This document shows positions 44,963 through 55,181 of a DNA stretch of 64,000 nt, in pieces. Each line of letters starts with the position of its first letter. Positions within the stretch are counted from its first letter, which is position 1. The stretch is taken from NCBI GenBank assembly GCA_021774575.1, contig JAJFIX010000027.1, positions 1 through 64,000 of the forward strand. The letters run 5' to 3'. The notes under the pieces were generated by a model. That model searched no databases. It was not told where the DNA came from and saw only the letters and a program-made list of their open reading frames with translations. The DNA is from Alphaproteobacteria bacterium. GTDB taxonomy: Bacteria > Pseudomonadota > Alphaproteobacteria > UBA6615. The position numbers and the translations under genes were made by a program.

Positions 44963-46123
44963 CTAGCAGGTAAAGAAAATAAAGTTATTGCCAAAGTTGG
45001 CGTCATTCGCATCGAGCAAAGCCACCCGGTAATCATCCCCCCGGACCGCCGGACGGAAGTTGAAGGTGATGGATTCGCCTTGTCCCAACCGGCGGACATC
45101 CCATCTAGACACCACCGTATCGGTCGGGTCGATTAAAATGACGCTGGCCTCTGGTGTCCGCCCGGCGCCGTCATTGCTGACAGTGAACCGGAGCCGGTTT
45201 CCACGGCAATTTCCGCTATCCAGACTGATATCTGGGCCAAAATTGGTCGGCGGCGGCACAGTCGATCCACCATCATTGCCACGGCAAGAGAAACTCACCG
45301 TATCATTTCCGGGATCGTCGTCATTATTGCGCACCAAGGCCACAACGAAATCATCTAGCCCCCGCGGCTGGGCAAACGAAAATTCGAGGAATTCACCATT
45401 TCGCAGCGCCTGTACCTGCCAAGTATTGAGCACCCGGTTGGTATTTGCATCCAGCAACACAACTTGCGCCTGGTCACTGCGAAGTCGGCCGATATTTTGC
45501 ACTTCGAAGGTGACCCGCCGAGAGCTGCAACGTTCTTGCACAACAGCCAAATCAAAGCCATTTCCGACAATTGGCGGCGCCCCAACAACAGGCGGCGGGT
45601 TTGACCCCGGTTGGCAAACCGTTACCGGAATCCCCAGCACTTCAATTTCCCGGCAATCATCGTTGCCTGTATTACTTTGCCCAGACCCAGACCCGGAACT
45701 TGACCCGGCACCGGCACCACAGAAAATGCTGAGCGAGTTATTCGCAGGATTTCTATCGGGAATGAGATTTCCGGGATCAACGGTCACGCGAAATGTTTGT
45801 GCCCGAATATTGGTTAGCTCCAAGGTCGCGTTCACGGTTCTGGTATTTGACAGCGACGATTGAGGGCCAAAATTGGAGATATCCCGTCCGGATATGTCGG
45901 TTACGGCAATTCGATATGTGCCCGAAGGCGCTGTGCCGAAATTGACCACGCTAAAAGTAATGCGCTGGCCGCTCTCGCAGCGGATATCCGTCACCGCCAA
46001 ATCTTGGCTGGCCACAGTAATTTGCGCTTGGGCCGAAAACGGCGCAAACGAGACAAAAAAGACGAGGGCGACGAATATATTGCGTATCCAAGACACAGCA
46101 GAAATCCTCCCATTGTTTCCCAA
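44963..46123 (-). CDS. Secreted protein with three CARDB-like domains
   Basis: 386 residues. Signal peptide (FVALVFFVSFAPFSAQAQ). Three Ig-like beta domains of the CARDB type, each starting D(L/I)-x-x-x-x-x-C and ending (I/V)xFxC (NNSLSIFC, NDTVSFSC, NNFIFFTC), so each probably closes with one disulfide. Linkers are Gly/Ser/Pro-rich (SSGSGSGQSN, GSNPPPVVGAPP). Adhesion or envelope role possible. A GTG at 46096 with GGGAGG upstream is an equally likely start. Confidence 0.72.
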   Translation of the reverse strand: MGNNGRISAVSWIRNIFVALVFFVSFAPFSAQAQITVASQDLAVTDIRCESGQRITFSVVNFGTAPSGTYRIAVTDISGRDISNFGPQSSLSNTRTVNATLELTNIRAQTFRVTVDPGNLIPDRNPANNSLSIFCGAGAGSSSGSGSGQSNTGNDDCREIEVLGIPVTVCQPGSNPPPVVGAPPIVGNGFDLAVVQERCSSRRVTFEVQNIGRLRSDQAQVVLLDANTNRVLNTWQVQALRNGEFLEFSFAQPRGLDDFVVALVRNNDDDPGNDTVSFSCRGNDGGSTVPPPTNFGPDISLDSGNCRGNRLRFTVSNDGAGRTPEASVILIDPTDTVVSRWDVRRLGQGESITFNFRPAVRGDDYRVALLDANDANFGNNFIFFTC

Positions 46124-46227
46124 CAGCTCCCGACATAAGAGCGAGAGGAGACTGTCAGCGATGGCAATTACAGCACGCTAAGCTATCGCGCGACTCTAGG
46201 TTAGCATCTTTCTCGGTTTTTAGGTGC

Positions 46228-46932
46228 CTAGCAAGCACGTAATAGTGTGAGGAAACTTTGCGCCAATTCCAAATCGTCTCTTGCGGCCCGACTTCGTTTC
46301 TCCGCCTCCTCCTCTTCCCCCCATCGGTCCACTTGAAAAATCTCATCGAGCATGCAGGCGGCGTGAGCCGCGGCGGCATCGATCCGTCCTTGGCTCAGAG
46401 CCAAGCCAATGACGAGCGAGCGCGCCGTACCTACCGCTAAAGAAAGCGCCGCTAATTCAAAATCCGCATAGGTCGCCACGGCTGCATGCAGGTGAGCCAA
46501 TGCCGCGGCCGGTTGCTCCACCGGCATAATTCCCGTGGTCACCGTCATTCGAGCGCCATAGGTTTGGCCGACCCAGTCGACGAGCGGCTGCCACGTTGTT
46601 TCCTGCAGTTGCGTCAATTCCGTCGGCGCGTCCGCCCGATAACAAACGAGATCCGACCTTCCATGGTCGGCAATATCGGCAATCGCATCGTCGCGTCGCG
46701 GTATGACTCGGTCGATTGCCGCAGCCGCGACCTTGGTCAACGGCATTGAGTCTGGATCAATATCGGAACTTTGTGCATGCCATTCGCCGGAAATGGCCTC
46801 GGCCAATGCTTGGCTGGTTACCAGTAGTTGCGCTTTGGCCGGTGTCCGCACCGGTCGCCCATCCAGGAAAACGCCAATTTCGGCACCAGACCGGCTGGGG
46901 CCACGAGTCACTTCCTTATAGAATCGCTTCAC
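46228..46932 (-). CDS. ATP12-family F1-ATPase assembly chaperone
   Basis: 234 residues starting at GTG 46932 that overlaps the HAD stop (GTGA); a frame to 47043 lies inside the HAD gene. Homologue of mitochondrial ATP12, which binds the F1 alpha subunit. Visible: KRFYKEVTRG, FLDGRPVRTPAKAQLLV, LAEAISGEWHAQ, DPDSMPLTKVAAAAIDRV, GRSDLVCYRAD. C-terminal helix holds acidic runs (GEEEEAEKRSRA). Confidence 0.9.
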   Translation of the reverse strand: MKRFYKEVTRGPSRSGAEIGVFLDGRPVRTPAKAQLLVTSQALAEAISGEWHAQSSDIDPDSMPLTKVAAAAIDRVIPRRDDAIADIADHGRSDLVCYRADAPTELTQLQETTWQPLVDWVGQTYGARMTVTTGIMPVEQPAAALAHLHAAVATYADFELAALSLAVGTARSLVIGLALSQGRIDAAAAHAACMLDEIFQVDRWGEEEEAEKRSRAARDDLELAQSFLTLLRAC

Positions 46933-47615
46933 TCCTGCGTGCCCGAAGTCTGTTCGATAATGATATCCACAAGATCCGAGAAATCGTCGATCACGACCCC
47001 CGCACCAGCCATTTTCAAGGTCGGACCGGCGCCCGCGCCCCACGTTACGCCGATAGCGGGCACCCCGGCATTGCGCGCCATCGCCATATCGTGCACCGCA
47101 TCGCCAATCATCACCGTATGCCGGGCCTCGACGCCAAGTTCGTCCATTGCGTTCAGCAGCATTTGCGGATTGGGTTTGCCGGGACTCCTATCGGCGGTTT
47201 GCAAACTATCGAAACTGTCGCTCAAATTATGCCCTGCCAGAATTTCATCGAGCCGGTCACGCCCCATGCCGGTCGAAATCCCGATGAAAAACCCCTTTTG
47301 CCGAAGTTTGCCAACCACCTCGCGCACCCCGTGCATCAAGACATTGTCGCGCACCGCCAGGGTCTTTCGATAATGGGCGACAATTGCGTCAAGACCGGCC
47401 TCGGTCAATCCGGGATCAAGTCGCAAGACGGCGCCACTCAGAGGCAAGCCGACGGTTTCGCGCAGTAAATACTCGGCCGGTGGCTCCCGATCGATCGCCC
47501 GCCACCCTGACTGCAACGCAGCAACGATCGCGCCAAAACTGTCGATGAGCGTGCCGTCGCAATCAAACATGACCAGCCGTAACGGTTGCTCGGACTTGGA
47601 CGGGGATTGGGCCAT
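46929..47615 (-). CDS. HAD-superfamily phosphatase (Gph-like)
   Basis: 228 residues. Motif I VMFDCDGTLIDS, motif II GISTGMG, Lys and motif III GKPNPQMLL, motif IV MIGDAVHDM. Fits HAD-IA phosphoglycolate-type phosphatases; substrate not certain. Its place between rluC (3 bases) and the ATP12 gene (4-base overlap) is conserved in related bacteria. Confidence 0.9.
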   Translation of the reverse strand: MAQSPSKSEQPLRLVMFDCDGTLIDSFGAIVAALQSGWRAIDREPPAEYLLRETVGLPLSGAVLRLDPGLTEAGLDAIVAHYRKTLAVRDNVLMHGVREVVGKLRQKGFFIGISTGMGRDRLDEILAGHNLSDSFDSLQTADRSPGKPNPQMLLNAMDELGVEARHTVMIGDAVHDMAMARNAGVPAIGVTWGAGAGPTLKMAGAGVVIDDFSDLVDIIIEQTSGTQE

Positions 47616-47618
47616 GAC

Positions 47619-48629
47619 CTATTCCAGTTCCTCGAACGGATCGGTGGCATTGGCCACATCCAGTCCAAGAAACAACCAGCTCTCGGCCATGTGCCCGGTC
47701 AGGGGCGCGGTGATGGTCAACGGTTTACCGGTCGCCGGGTGGGCAATGACGATTTCGCGGGCGTGCAAATGCAGCTTGTTGGCCAACCCAGTCATGAAGG
47801 CGACGCTGCCGCCATATTTCCCGTCGCCAACCACCGGCGTTGCCAAGGCCTCGGCCGCGTGAACGCGCAACTGGTGAGTGCGGCCGGTTAGCGGCCGCAT
47901 CGCCAGCCAAGCCATACGCTGTCCGGCTGTTTCGATAATGCCATAATCAGTGGTCGCTGGTTTACCATCCCGAGTTGGCACGACTTTCTCGCCGCCTTCG
48001 GGTCCGCGTTTATCCAGAGCCATACTGATATGGCCCTGCTTCGGGCTGGGTACACCGGCGACTAGCGCCCAATAGGTTTTGACCGTTGTCCTGGCCCGAA
48101 ATTCATTGGTCAATTTGGCCGCCATGGCGGCGTTACGAGCCAGCAAAATAACCCCACTGGTATCCTTATCCAACCGATGCACCAGCCGTGGTTTTTCGTC
48201 AGTGCCGAATTTCATCGCTTGGAGCATACCGTCAAGATGACGCTTGGTACCGCTGCCCCCCTGCACGGCCAGCCCCGAGGGCTTATCCAGGGCAATCATA
48301 TAGTCATCCTTATAGAGGATCGCCCGTTCAAGCATTTCAATATCATCACGCCTGACAGGTAGCGGTTCGTGTCGAGTTGAGCTTTGCTCTTGGGCAAGCG
48401 CAGGCATTGGCGGCACTCGAATTTCTTGGCCGGGCAGGACCCGTACCCCCGCCTTGACCCGGCGGCCATCGACCCGAACTTGTCCCGTACGCAGCCATTT
48501 CGCCAACATCCCATAGCCGATATCGGGAAAGTGGCGCTTAAACCAGCGATCGAGGCGCAAATCGCCCTCGTCCGCGCCGACTGCAATATGCTGCACCCCT
48601 GAGCCGCCGTCAGTTACTCCGGCAGTCAT
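47619..48629 (-). CDS. rluC: 23S rRNA pseudouridine synthase, RluC/RluA family
   Basis: 336 residues. S4 domain at the N-terminus (RLDRWFKRHFPDIGYGMLAK), then the catalytic HRLDKDTSGVILLA with Asp, and RTHQLRVHAAEA. RluC modifies three positions in 23S rRNA; the exact RluA-family member is inferred. Starts within the crcB stop (ATGA). Confidence 0.88.
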   Translation of the reverse strand: MTAGVTDGGSGVQHIAVGADEGDLRLDRWFKRHFPDIGYGMLAKWLRTGQVRVDGRRVKAGVRVLPGQEIRVPPMPALAQEQSSTRHEPLPVRRDDIEMLERAILYKDDYMIALDKPSGLAVQGGSGTKRHLDGMLQAMKFGTDEKPRLVHRLDKDTSGVILLARNAAMAAKLTNEFRARTTVKTYWALVAGVPSPKQGHISMALDKRGPEGGEKVVPTRDGKPATTDYGIIETAGQRMAWLAMRPLTGRTHQLRVHAAEALATPVVGDGKYGGSVAFMTGLANKLHLHAREIVIAHPATGKPLTITAPLTGHMAESWLFLGLDVANATDPFEELE

Positions 48630-49006
48630 GACAAAACTATCCGCATGATCTTCATTCCAGCAAACAAGGCGCCAACGGAGAAAATCACCGACCCGGCGAG
48701 ATAGGCCACCGTAATGGTCATATTGCCCCGCTCATAAAGAGTGGCGACATCGAGGGAAAAAGTTGAAAACGTCGTGAATGCACCCAAAACTCCAATCGTT
48801 AAAAAGGCCCTCGTCTCAAGGTTTGGCGACCAAGCAAGGGCCATGACCTCAATCAGCACCCCCATCGCCAAGGATCCGACAATGTTCACACCAAGGGTCG
48901 CCCAGGGAAATCCGTGCCCCATCAGGCGAACCGCCAAGACACCGACAAAATGGCGGCCAAGCGCGCCGGCGGCGCCGCCGGCAGCAATTGCAAGCAACAG
49001 TTTCAT
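48626..49006 (-). CDS. crcB: Fluoride channel CrcB/Fluc
   Basis: 126 residues, four membrane helices. Motifs GALGRHFV, GTLxVN-like WATLGVNIVGSLAMG and LGAFTTFSTFSLDV are typical. Exports fluoride as a dual-topology dimer. Overlaps rluC. No fluoride riboswitch was recognised in the 75-base spacer upstream. Confidence 0.92.
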   Translation of the reverse strand: MKLLLAIAAGGAAGALGRHFVGVLAVRLMGHGFPWATLGVNIVGSLAMGVLIEVMALAWSPNLETRAFLTIGVLGAFTTFSTFSLDVATLYERGNMTITVAYLAGSVIFSVGALFAGMKIMRIVLS

Positions 49007-49081
49007 CAGCCCAAGCTAGCGAGCGGCACGGTACGATACAAGGTCACCTCCCCGTTCTAATTTGTGGGCAAATTTATGGGC

Positions 49082-50386
49082 TTAGCTCGATTGCCGGTCC
49101 CGCAGTTTTTGCCAATAGTCGAGCCGTTTTCTAATTTCCCGTTCAAACCCCCGGTCCGGCGGCTCATAAAACTGCCGACGGCCCATATTTTCGGGAAAAT
49201 AGTCTTGGCCGGAAAAGGCCCCGTCTTGATCGTGATCATAGGCGTAGCCATCGCCATAGCCGAGGTCGCCCATGAGCTTGGTCGGCGCGTTCAATATATG
49301 TTTGGGTGGCATCAGCGACCCGGTGTCGCGCGCCGCCTTCATGGCGCCGCCATAGGCTTTATAGGCGGCGTTGGATTTAGGCGCGGTCGCAAGGTAAATG
49401 GCCGCCTGGGCCAAGGCCAGCTCGCCCTCGGGACTGCCGATACGCTCATAGGCCTGCCAGGCTGCAATGCAATGGGGCATGGCATCGGGATCGGCCAGGC
49501 CGATATCCTCGACCGCCATCCGTGTTAACCGCCGGGCAATGAAGCGTGGGTCCTCGCCACCGACAAACATGCGCGCCAGCCAATAGAGGGCGGCATCGGC
49601 GTCGGAGCCACGAATGGATTTATGCAGGGCGCTAATCAGATTGTAATGGCCCTCCTGGGATTTATCGTAAAGCGGTGCCCGTTTTTGTATCGCCGTCGAA
49701 AGCGACGCCGGGTCGAGGGGGGCGGAGCGCTCCAAATTGCTGAGTTCTTCAGCCAAGTTAAGTAAATAACGGCCATCGCCGTCGGCCATTGCTTTTACCG
49801 CCGACCTTGCTTCGGGGGTTAAATTCAAAGGCGCGCCAAGCTGGCTTTCGGCCCGGGTCAGCAGGGTCTCCAGCGCGGCATCGTCAAGTCGGCGCAACAC
49901 CAGAACCTGGGTTCGTGACAGCAGGGCGGGGTTGAGTTCAAACGACGGGTTTTCGGTCGTGGCGCCAACCAATGTGACGGTTCCGTCTTCGACGAAGGGT
50001 AGAAACCCATCCTGTTGGGCTCGGTTAAACCGGTGTATTTCATCGACGAAAAGCAGCGTTCCCAATCCGTCGGAACGCCGAATTTTGGCTTTTTCAAAGA
50101 CTTTACGTAAATCAGCCACACCGGAAAAAACCGCCGATAGCGGTTCGAATTCAAGGTCCGTCCGCGCCGCCAGCAGCCGGGCAATCGTCGTCTTTCCCGT
50201 GCCCGGTGGGCCCCAAAGAATGAGGCTGGTCAAACGACCTTGCGCCAGCATGCGGCCCAGCGGCGCCCCGGACTCGAGCAAATGATCCTGCCCAACGACT
50301 TGACCCAGTTCGAGGGGCCGCAACAAATCGGCCAGGGGACGCGGCGCTTGGGCCGCGAATAATGTCTCGCCCTCGCCTGCTGTCAT
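49082..50386 (-). CDS. rarA: Replication-associated recombination protein RarA
   Basis: About 434 residues from ATG (MTAGEGETLF); a TTG at 50398 that overlaps the protease stop is an alternative. AAA+ ATPase: LRPLELGQVVGQDHLL, WGPPGTGKTTIARLL, FVDEIHRFNRAQQDGFLP, and the C-terminal MgsA domain (RGSDADAALYWLARM, DRGFEREIRKRLDYW). Acts at stalled forks. Confidence 0.93.
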   Translation of the reverse strand: MTAGEGETLFAAQAPRPLADLLRPLELGQVVGQDHLLESGAPLGRMLAQGRLTSLILWGPPGTGKTTIARLLAARTDLEFEPLSAVFSGVADLRKVFEKAKIRRSDGLGTLLFVDEIHRFNRAQQDGFLPFVEDGTVTLVGATTENPSFELNPALLSRTQVLVLRRLDDAALETLLTRAESQLGAPLNLTPEARSAVKAMADGDGRYLLNLAEELSNLERSAPLDPASLSTAIQKRAPLYDKSQEGHYNLISALHKSIRGSDADAALYWLARMFVGGEDPRFIARRLTRMAVEDIGLADPDAMPHCIAAWQAYERIGSPEGELALAQAAIYLATAPKSNAAYKAYGGAMKAARDTGSLMPPKHILNAPTKLMGDLGYGDGYAYDHDQDGAFSGQDYFPENMGRRQFYEPPDRGFEREIRKRLDYWQKLRDRQSS

Positions 50387-50394
50387 GCCCTGGC

Positions 50395-51834
50395 TCAATT
50401 CGTAACGGTAAAACGCGTAACTTCGCCGTCGCGCTCAATGGCAATAATCCATGCGTCGGGATCTTCGTCCAGAGCCCTATTGAGCACTTGAACGTTGTCG
50501 ATATCGGCGCCATTAATCTCGCGAATAATATCGAGCACCTGCATATTCAGCCGCGCGGCGATGCTACCGGCATCAACCTGAGTAATAACCACGCCCTGGG
50601 CAAAGGTATCGCTGCCAATCGCCTGGGCCAATGCCGGAGACAGATTGGCGACCGTACTGCCGCTAAACGGAGTGCGCCCACTCAACAAAGTTGTGTCGGG
50701 GGCGGGCTCTTCCGAGGGCGGCTCGACGGGGAATGTAAGGTCGAGAGTTTGGCCCGTGCGCACAATAGAAAGGGCCGAAAATCCACCGAGCTCGGTCGTC
50801 GCCAGGCGAAAATTTAGCGACACACCATCGTCAACGGGCCGGTTGTCGATGGCGAGAATGACGTCGCCGGGCCGAAGGCCGCTGCGATCAGCCGGACCGT
50901 TTGGATAGATGCTGGTGATCAAGACACCGGCCGGCCGGTCCAACCCAAGCTGAGAGGCGACATCCGCCGTCACGGTCTGTCCCTCGGCACCGAGCCAGGG
51001 ACGTTGCAACCCCCCGACCGCACCGACCGAATTTATAACTGTGCGAACCATATTGGCCGGAATGGCAAAACCGACCCCCTGACTGCCACCGGTCTGGGAG
51101 AAAATAGCGGTATTTATTCCGGCCAGGGTTCCGTCCATTCGGATCAGCGCGCCACCGGAATTTCCGGGATTAATGGCCGCATCGGTCTGAATGAAGAAAT
51201 TGAGATCGCTGATACCCCGGTTGGTTCGCGCCAAGGCCGACACAATGCCGCTCGTCACCGTCTGGCCGACACCAAAGGGGTTGCCGATTGCCAGAACCAA
51301 TTCACCAACTTCAAGGATTTCGCTGTCCGACAGCTCGAGATAAGGTAGGCGCTCTTCACCAATATCAATCTGCAAAATCGCCAGATCGGTACGCTCATCA
51401 TCGCGCACGATTTTTGCCGCAAATTGCCGACGATCAGACAGCACGACGGTGATTTCGTCGGCACCCTCAATGACGTGATGATTGGTAACAATAAGCCCGT
51501 CGCTCTCGACCACCACACCAGACCCCACCGATTGGGATTCGCGCGTCTGTTCCTGCTGCTCGGTGTCGCCAAAAAACTGCCGAAAAAACGGATCGTCAAA
51601 AATCGGTGATCGGAACACCCGGCGCGTCTGGACCCGGCTGGCCAAAACATTGACCACCGCCGGTCCGGCCTCGCGCACTAGCGGCGCAAAGCTCAATAGA
51701 ATTTCCCGTTGACTGGACGGCACGCGCAACTGCGCGGACGCACTCGTCGCGCCCACCGACATTAGGATCAAGGCCAGCGTTACACCAATGCCACCGCGCT
51801 TGATTGACCCTGAATTTAGCCCGACATTTTGCAT
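50395..51834 (-). CDS. Do/DegP-like periplasmic serine protease
   Basis: About 479 residues. Signal peptide (GIGVTLALILMSVGATSASAQ). Catalytic His in TNHHVIEGAD, Asp in ERTDLAILQID, Ser in NPGNSGGAL. Two PDZ domains follow (AGVLITSIYPNGPADRSGLR and GVVITQVDAGSIAARLNM). Periplasmic quality control. An in-frame start at 51912 is less likely; no strong ribosome site precedes either. Confidence 0.9.
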   Translation of the reverse strand: MQNVGLNSGSIKRGGIGVTLALILMSVGATSASAQLRVPSSQREILLSFAPLVREAGPAVVNVLASRVQTRRVFRSPIFDDPFFRQFFGDTEQQEQTRESQSVGSGVVVESDGLIVTNHHVIEGADEITVVLSDRRQFAAKIVRDDERTDLAILQIDIGEERLPYLELSDSEILEVGELVLAIGNPFGVGQTVTSGIVSALARTNRGISDLNFFIQTDAAINPGNSGGALIRMDGTLAGINTAIFSQTGGSQGVGFAIPANMVRTVINSVGAVGGLQRPWLGAEGQTVTADVASQLGLDRPAGVLITSIYPNGPADRSGLRPGDVILAIDNRPVDDGVSLNFRLATTELGGFSALSIVRTGQTLDLTFPVEPPSEEPAPDTTLLSGRTPFSGSTVANLSPALAQAIGSDTFAQGVVITQVDAGSIAARLNMQVLDIIREINGADIDNVQVLNRALDEDPDAWIIAIERDGEVTRFTVTN

Positions 51835-51884
51835 GACCAAAGAATAACCCAAGCGCATCGGCAAAAAAAGCATTCGGCAACACC

Positions 51885-51921
51885 GTATTTCAAAAACGAA
51901 AGAACCGCCCACAAGGGCGGC
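51885..51921 (-). terminator. Terminator after rplQ
   Basis: On the minus strand AGCCGCCC-TTGT-GGGCGGTT followed by CTTTCGTTTTTG. Ends the ribosomal/rpoA operon before the protease gene. Confidence 0.8.
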
Positions 51922-51956
51922 TCAGTCTAAATCACTAAACTGTCGCCAGACCCTTA

Positions 51957-52388
51957 CTAGGCGGCGGCCTCTGCCGCAACAGGGGCGTCATCGACGACAA
52001 CCGGTCCCGAATCCTGGCCCCGAGCGTCCTCGTCCCGGTCAACCAGTTCAATCACGGCCATCGGTGCCGAGTCGCCATAACGGAAACCGGCCCGCATCAC
52101 CCTGGTATATCCGCCCGGGCGCTCTTTATATCGATCAGCCAGGGTGGAAAATAATTTCTCCACCAAACCACGATCCTGGACCCGCGCCAACGCCTGACGA
52201 CGTGCATGCAGATCGCCGCGTTTGCCCAGCGTAATCAACCGGTCGACAACCGCGCGCAACTCCTTTGCCTTGGGCAAAGTCGTCAGGATTTGCTCGTGCT
52301 TAATCAGCGCGGCCGACATATTGACAAACATCGCCTTGCGGTGCGAGGCAGTGCGATTGAGTTTGCGATGACTTTTACGGTGACGCAT
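51957..52388 (-). CDS. rplQ: 50S ribosomal protein L17
   Basis: 143 residues. Conserved [20 protein letters not shown] beginning and [20 protein letters not shown]. Lines the exit tunnel region. An Ala/Asp-rich C-terminal extension ([14 protein letters not shown]) is longer than in E. coli, usual for alphaproteobacteria. Last gene of the cluster. Confidence 0.98.
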   Translation of the reverse strand: MRHRKSHRKLNRTASHRKAMFVNMSAALIKHEQILTTLPKAKELRAVVDRLITLGKRGDLHARRQALARVQDRGLVEKLFSTLADRYKERPGGYTRVMRAGFRYGDSAPMAVIELVDRDEDARGQDSGPVVVDDAPVAAEAAA

Positions 52389-52420
52389 AGCTATTCTCTC
52401 CTAGGCTCTAAGACCGCCAA

Positions 52421-53440
52421 TCAATAGGGATCTTCAAGCTTCTTGGCCATTTCTTCAATATTTTCAGGCGGCCAACTGGATATCTGCATACCAAGATGCA
52501 GCCCCATTTGCGCCAGAACCTCTTTGATCTCGTTCAGCGATTTACGACCGAAATTCGGTGTCCGCAGCATTTCGGCCTCGGTCTTTTGCACCAAATCGCC
52601 GATATAAATAATATTGTCGTTCTTCAGGCAATTTGCCGACCGAACCGACAGTTCCAATTCGTCGACTTTGCGCAGCAAATTACGATTGAACTCCAACTCT
52701 TCCTGGGCCGGCGCCGCCGCCTGCACAGCTTGGGGTTCATCGAAATTGACAAACAATTGCAACTGATCCTGCAAGATCCGGGCGGCCATCGCCACCGCGT
52801 CTTCAGGTGTCACAGCACCATTGGTCTCGACATCCAGACTCAGTTTATCCAAATCCGTACGTTCACCAACCCGGGCATTACCAACCTGGTAAGCAACCCG
52901 TTTTACCGGCGAAAACAGCGCATCGATCGGGATCAGCCCAATCGGCGCATCGTCGGTCCGGTTTTGCGAGGCCGGAACATAACCTTTGCCGTTTTCAACG
53001 GTCAATTCCATGACCACGCGCGCGCCCTGATCCAGGGTCATCAACACATGATCGGGGTCCATGATCTCGATGTCGGGACCGGTTTCGATCTGACCAGCGG
53101 TGATTTCGCCGGGACCGGTCGCCGTCAACGTCATGCGCTTGGTTTCGGCTGAATGGCCGCGCAGCGCCAACGACTTAATGTTCAAAATAATATCCGTAAC
53201 ATCCTCGCGGACGCCGGGGATCGACGAGAACTCGTGCAAAACACCCTCGATTTGCACCGTGGTGATTGCCGCGCCCTGTAGCGACGACAGAAGGATACGC
53301 CGCAGCGCATTTCCCATTGTCACACCAAATCCGCGCTCTAACGGCTCAGCGACAACTGTCGCGTGGCGGGCCGGGTTTGCGCCGGGCTGAATATCGAGCT
53401 GACCGGGCTTAATTAAACTGGTCCAATTATTTTGCAGCAT
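52421..53440 (-). CDS. rpoA: RNA polymerase alpha subunit
   Basis: 339 residues from ATG ([17 protein letters not shown]); a GTG 3 codons upstream is possible. N-terminal dimer domain [21 protein letters not shown]-terminal domain [19 protein letters not shown] and [20 protein letters not shown] that binds UP elements and activators. Confidence 0.98.
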   Translation of the reverse strand: MLQNNWTSLIKPGQLDIQPGANPARHATVVAEPLERGFGVTMGNALRRILLSSLQGAAITTVQIEGVLHEFSSIPGVREDVTDIILNIKSLALRGHSAETKRMTLTATGPGEITAGQIETGPDIEIMDPDHVLMTLDQGARVVMELTVENGKGYVPASQNRTDDAPIGLIPIDALFSPVKRVAYQVGNARVGERTDLDKLSLDVETNGAVTPEDAVAMAARILQDQLQLFVNFDEPQAVQAAAPAQEELEFNRNLLRKVDELELSVRSANCLKNDNIIYIGDLVQKTEAEMLRTPNFGRKSLNEIKEVLAQMGLHLGMQISSWPPENIEEMAKKLEDPY

Positions 53441-53591
53441 CGTCTGCACCTCGGGTCCATTTTCTTGGGCGAGCGCCGTTTTACCGGGCTCGGCCCGCCT
53501 TTGGGGGAAAAGACGGGTCTCATTCTACATTTGGCGGTTAGCCGCGCTTTCTAGCATCGTACAGCGCGCCGCCCCAACAATTGATTGGTCG

Positions 53592-53984
53592 CTATACCCG
53601 ACGGCGTTTTGGCGGCCGACAGCCATTATGCGGGATCGGTGTCACGTCTTGAATTTGAGTTATCTCAAAGCCAACGGCCTGGAGCGCCCGCAATGCCGAC
53701 TCACGACCCGAACCGGGGCCCTTAACCTGCACCGAAAGGGTCTTCATGCCATGCTCTTGGGCTTTTTGACCGGCAGACTCCGCGGCAATCTGGGCGGCAT
53801 AAGGCGTCGATTTGCGCGAGCCCTTAAATCCCGAAGATCCGGCCGACGCCCAAGCAATGGTATTGCCTTGGGCATCGGTGATTGTGATGTGGGTATTATT
53901 GAACGTCGCGCTGACATGCGCGGTGCCCGATGTAATATTTTTACGTTCGCGGCGGCGAACGCGCCCAGTTGCTGGTTTTGCCAT
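53592..53984 (-). CDS. rpsK: 30S ribosomal protein S11
   Basis: 130 residues. [36 protein letters not shown] and the C-terminal [15 protein letters not shown] are the S11 hallmarks. Platform protein of the 30S subunit. The 151 bases to rpoA hold no gene that I can see. Confidence 0.98.
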   Translation of the reverse strand: MAKPATGRVRRRERKNITSGTAHVSATFNNTHITITDAQGNTIAWASAGSSGFKGSRKSTPYAAQIAAESAGQKAQEHGMKTLSVQVKGPGSGRESALRALQAVGFEITQIQDVTPIPHNGCRPPKRRRV

Positions 53985-54057
53985 TGGCGAAATTCCGTTC
54001 TGGCTTTAGAGCCCCAATAAACTCATATGGAGACTCAGGTGGTGGAAACTCAGATAG

Positions 54058-54429
54058 TTATACTTTTTTCTTACCGGTAATCGGCCGTGCCTTACCCTTG
54101 CGCGTTCGGGCGTTTGTATGGGTCCGCTGACCCCGCACCGGCAGCCCGCGACGATGGCGCAAGCCGCGATAACAGCCCAAGTCAAGCAAACGCTTGATAT
54201 TCATTGCGATATCACGGCGCAGATCGCCCTCGACCTGATAGTCGCTGCTGATCGTCTCACGAATACGGATGACCTCGTCCTCGGTCAGCGTATTCACCCG
54301 CCGCTCCTCGACGATGGAGCATTTCTCACATATTTCCAACGCCTTAGCGGGTCCGATCCCATAAATATAGGTCAGGGATATATGAACCCGTTTTTGTGTC
54401 GGAATGTTGACACCTGCAATACGCGCCAC
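54058..54429 (-). CDS. rpsM: 30S ribosomal protein S13
   Basis: 123 residues, GTG start. [40 protein letters not shown] and the lysine-rich end are conserved. Contacts the P-site tRNA. The gap between this and adk (176 bases) has no gene; rpmJ, often here in other bacteria, is absent. Confidence 0.98.
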   Translation of the reverse strand: MARIAGVNIPTQKRVHISLTYIYGIGPAKALEICEKCSIVEERRVNTLTEDEVIRIRETISSDYQVEGDLRRDIAMNIKRLLDLGCYRGLRHRRGLPVRGQRTHTNARTRKGKARPITGKKKV

Positions 54430-54605
54430 GCTCCAAACTCCTTCATATGCTTAGTAGCAAGTCAAAAATCGACCAAATAATCACGGCAACCGAGGCGTCG
54501 CGGATTATAGAAAAAACCGCCCCTACGTCAATGGCCCAGAATCAATGAATTGTTCAAAGGTTCAGAAGCGCTTCCGTGAATATTTTTGTCACCTCTGGCA
54601 CCAAC

Positions 54606-55181
54606 CTAGGTCAGGCCCAGAACCGTTCTAATCGACTTAGCTACCTCATCAATCGCAACCATGCCATCTACCGATTTCAGCAGACCGCTCTCTTTATAAA
54701 ACGGAAGTATCGGAGCCGTTTGCTCGCGATAAACATCCAACCTTTTTTTCACCACATCTTGCGTATCGTCGCTGCGCGACGCACCGCCTGATTCTTCCGC
54801 CCGACCGGCTATCCGTGCCGCCAGGATCTCCTCGTTCACACAAACCTCGACAACCGCGTCAAGCTTAAGCCCTTTTTCTACCAACATCGTGTCCAGCGAC
54901 CGTGCCTGGGCAACGGTCCGTGGAAACCCGTCGAGAATAAAACCGCCTTTGCAATCATCGGCGTCCAACCGTTCGGAAATTATGGCAACCATAATTTCAT
55001 CCGAGACCAGCTGGCCGGCATCCATCACCTTTTTCGCTTCAAGCCCGAGTTCGGATCCGGCACCAACCGCCGCCCGGAGCATGTCACCGGTCGATAATTG
55101 TATGAAACCAAACTCGTCTTCTAACAATTTTGCCTGTGTGCCTTTACCCGAACCCGGTGGTCCAAGCAGAACTACATTCAT
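54606..55181 (-). CDS. adk: Adenylate kinase (short form)
   Basis: 191 residues. P-loop LLGPPGSGKGTQAKLL, QLSTGDMLR, GFILDGFPRTVAQA. The LID is the short type with no zinc insert. Converts AMP and ATP to two ADP. The start overlaps the secY stop (ATGA). Confidence 0.97.
   Translation of the reverse strand: MNVVLLGPPGSGKGTQAKLLEDEFGFIQLSTGDMLRAAVGAGSELGLEAKKVMDAGQLVSDEIMVAIISERLDADDCKGGFILDGFPRTVAQARSLDTMLVEKGLKLDAVVEVCVNEEILAARIAGRAEESGGASRSDDTQDVVKKRLDVYREQTAPILPFYKESGLLKSVDGMVAIDEVAKSIRTVLGLT

Noticed and set aside
48626-49081. Fluoride riboswitch upstream of crcB
   Set aside because: The 75-base spacer shows no fluoride aptamer pattern that I can identify.
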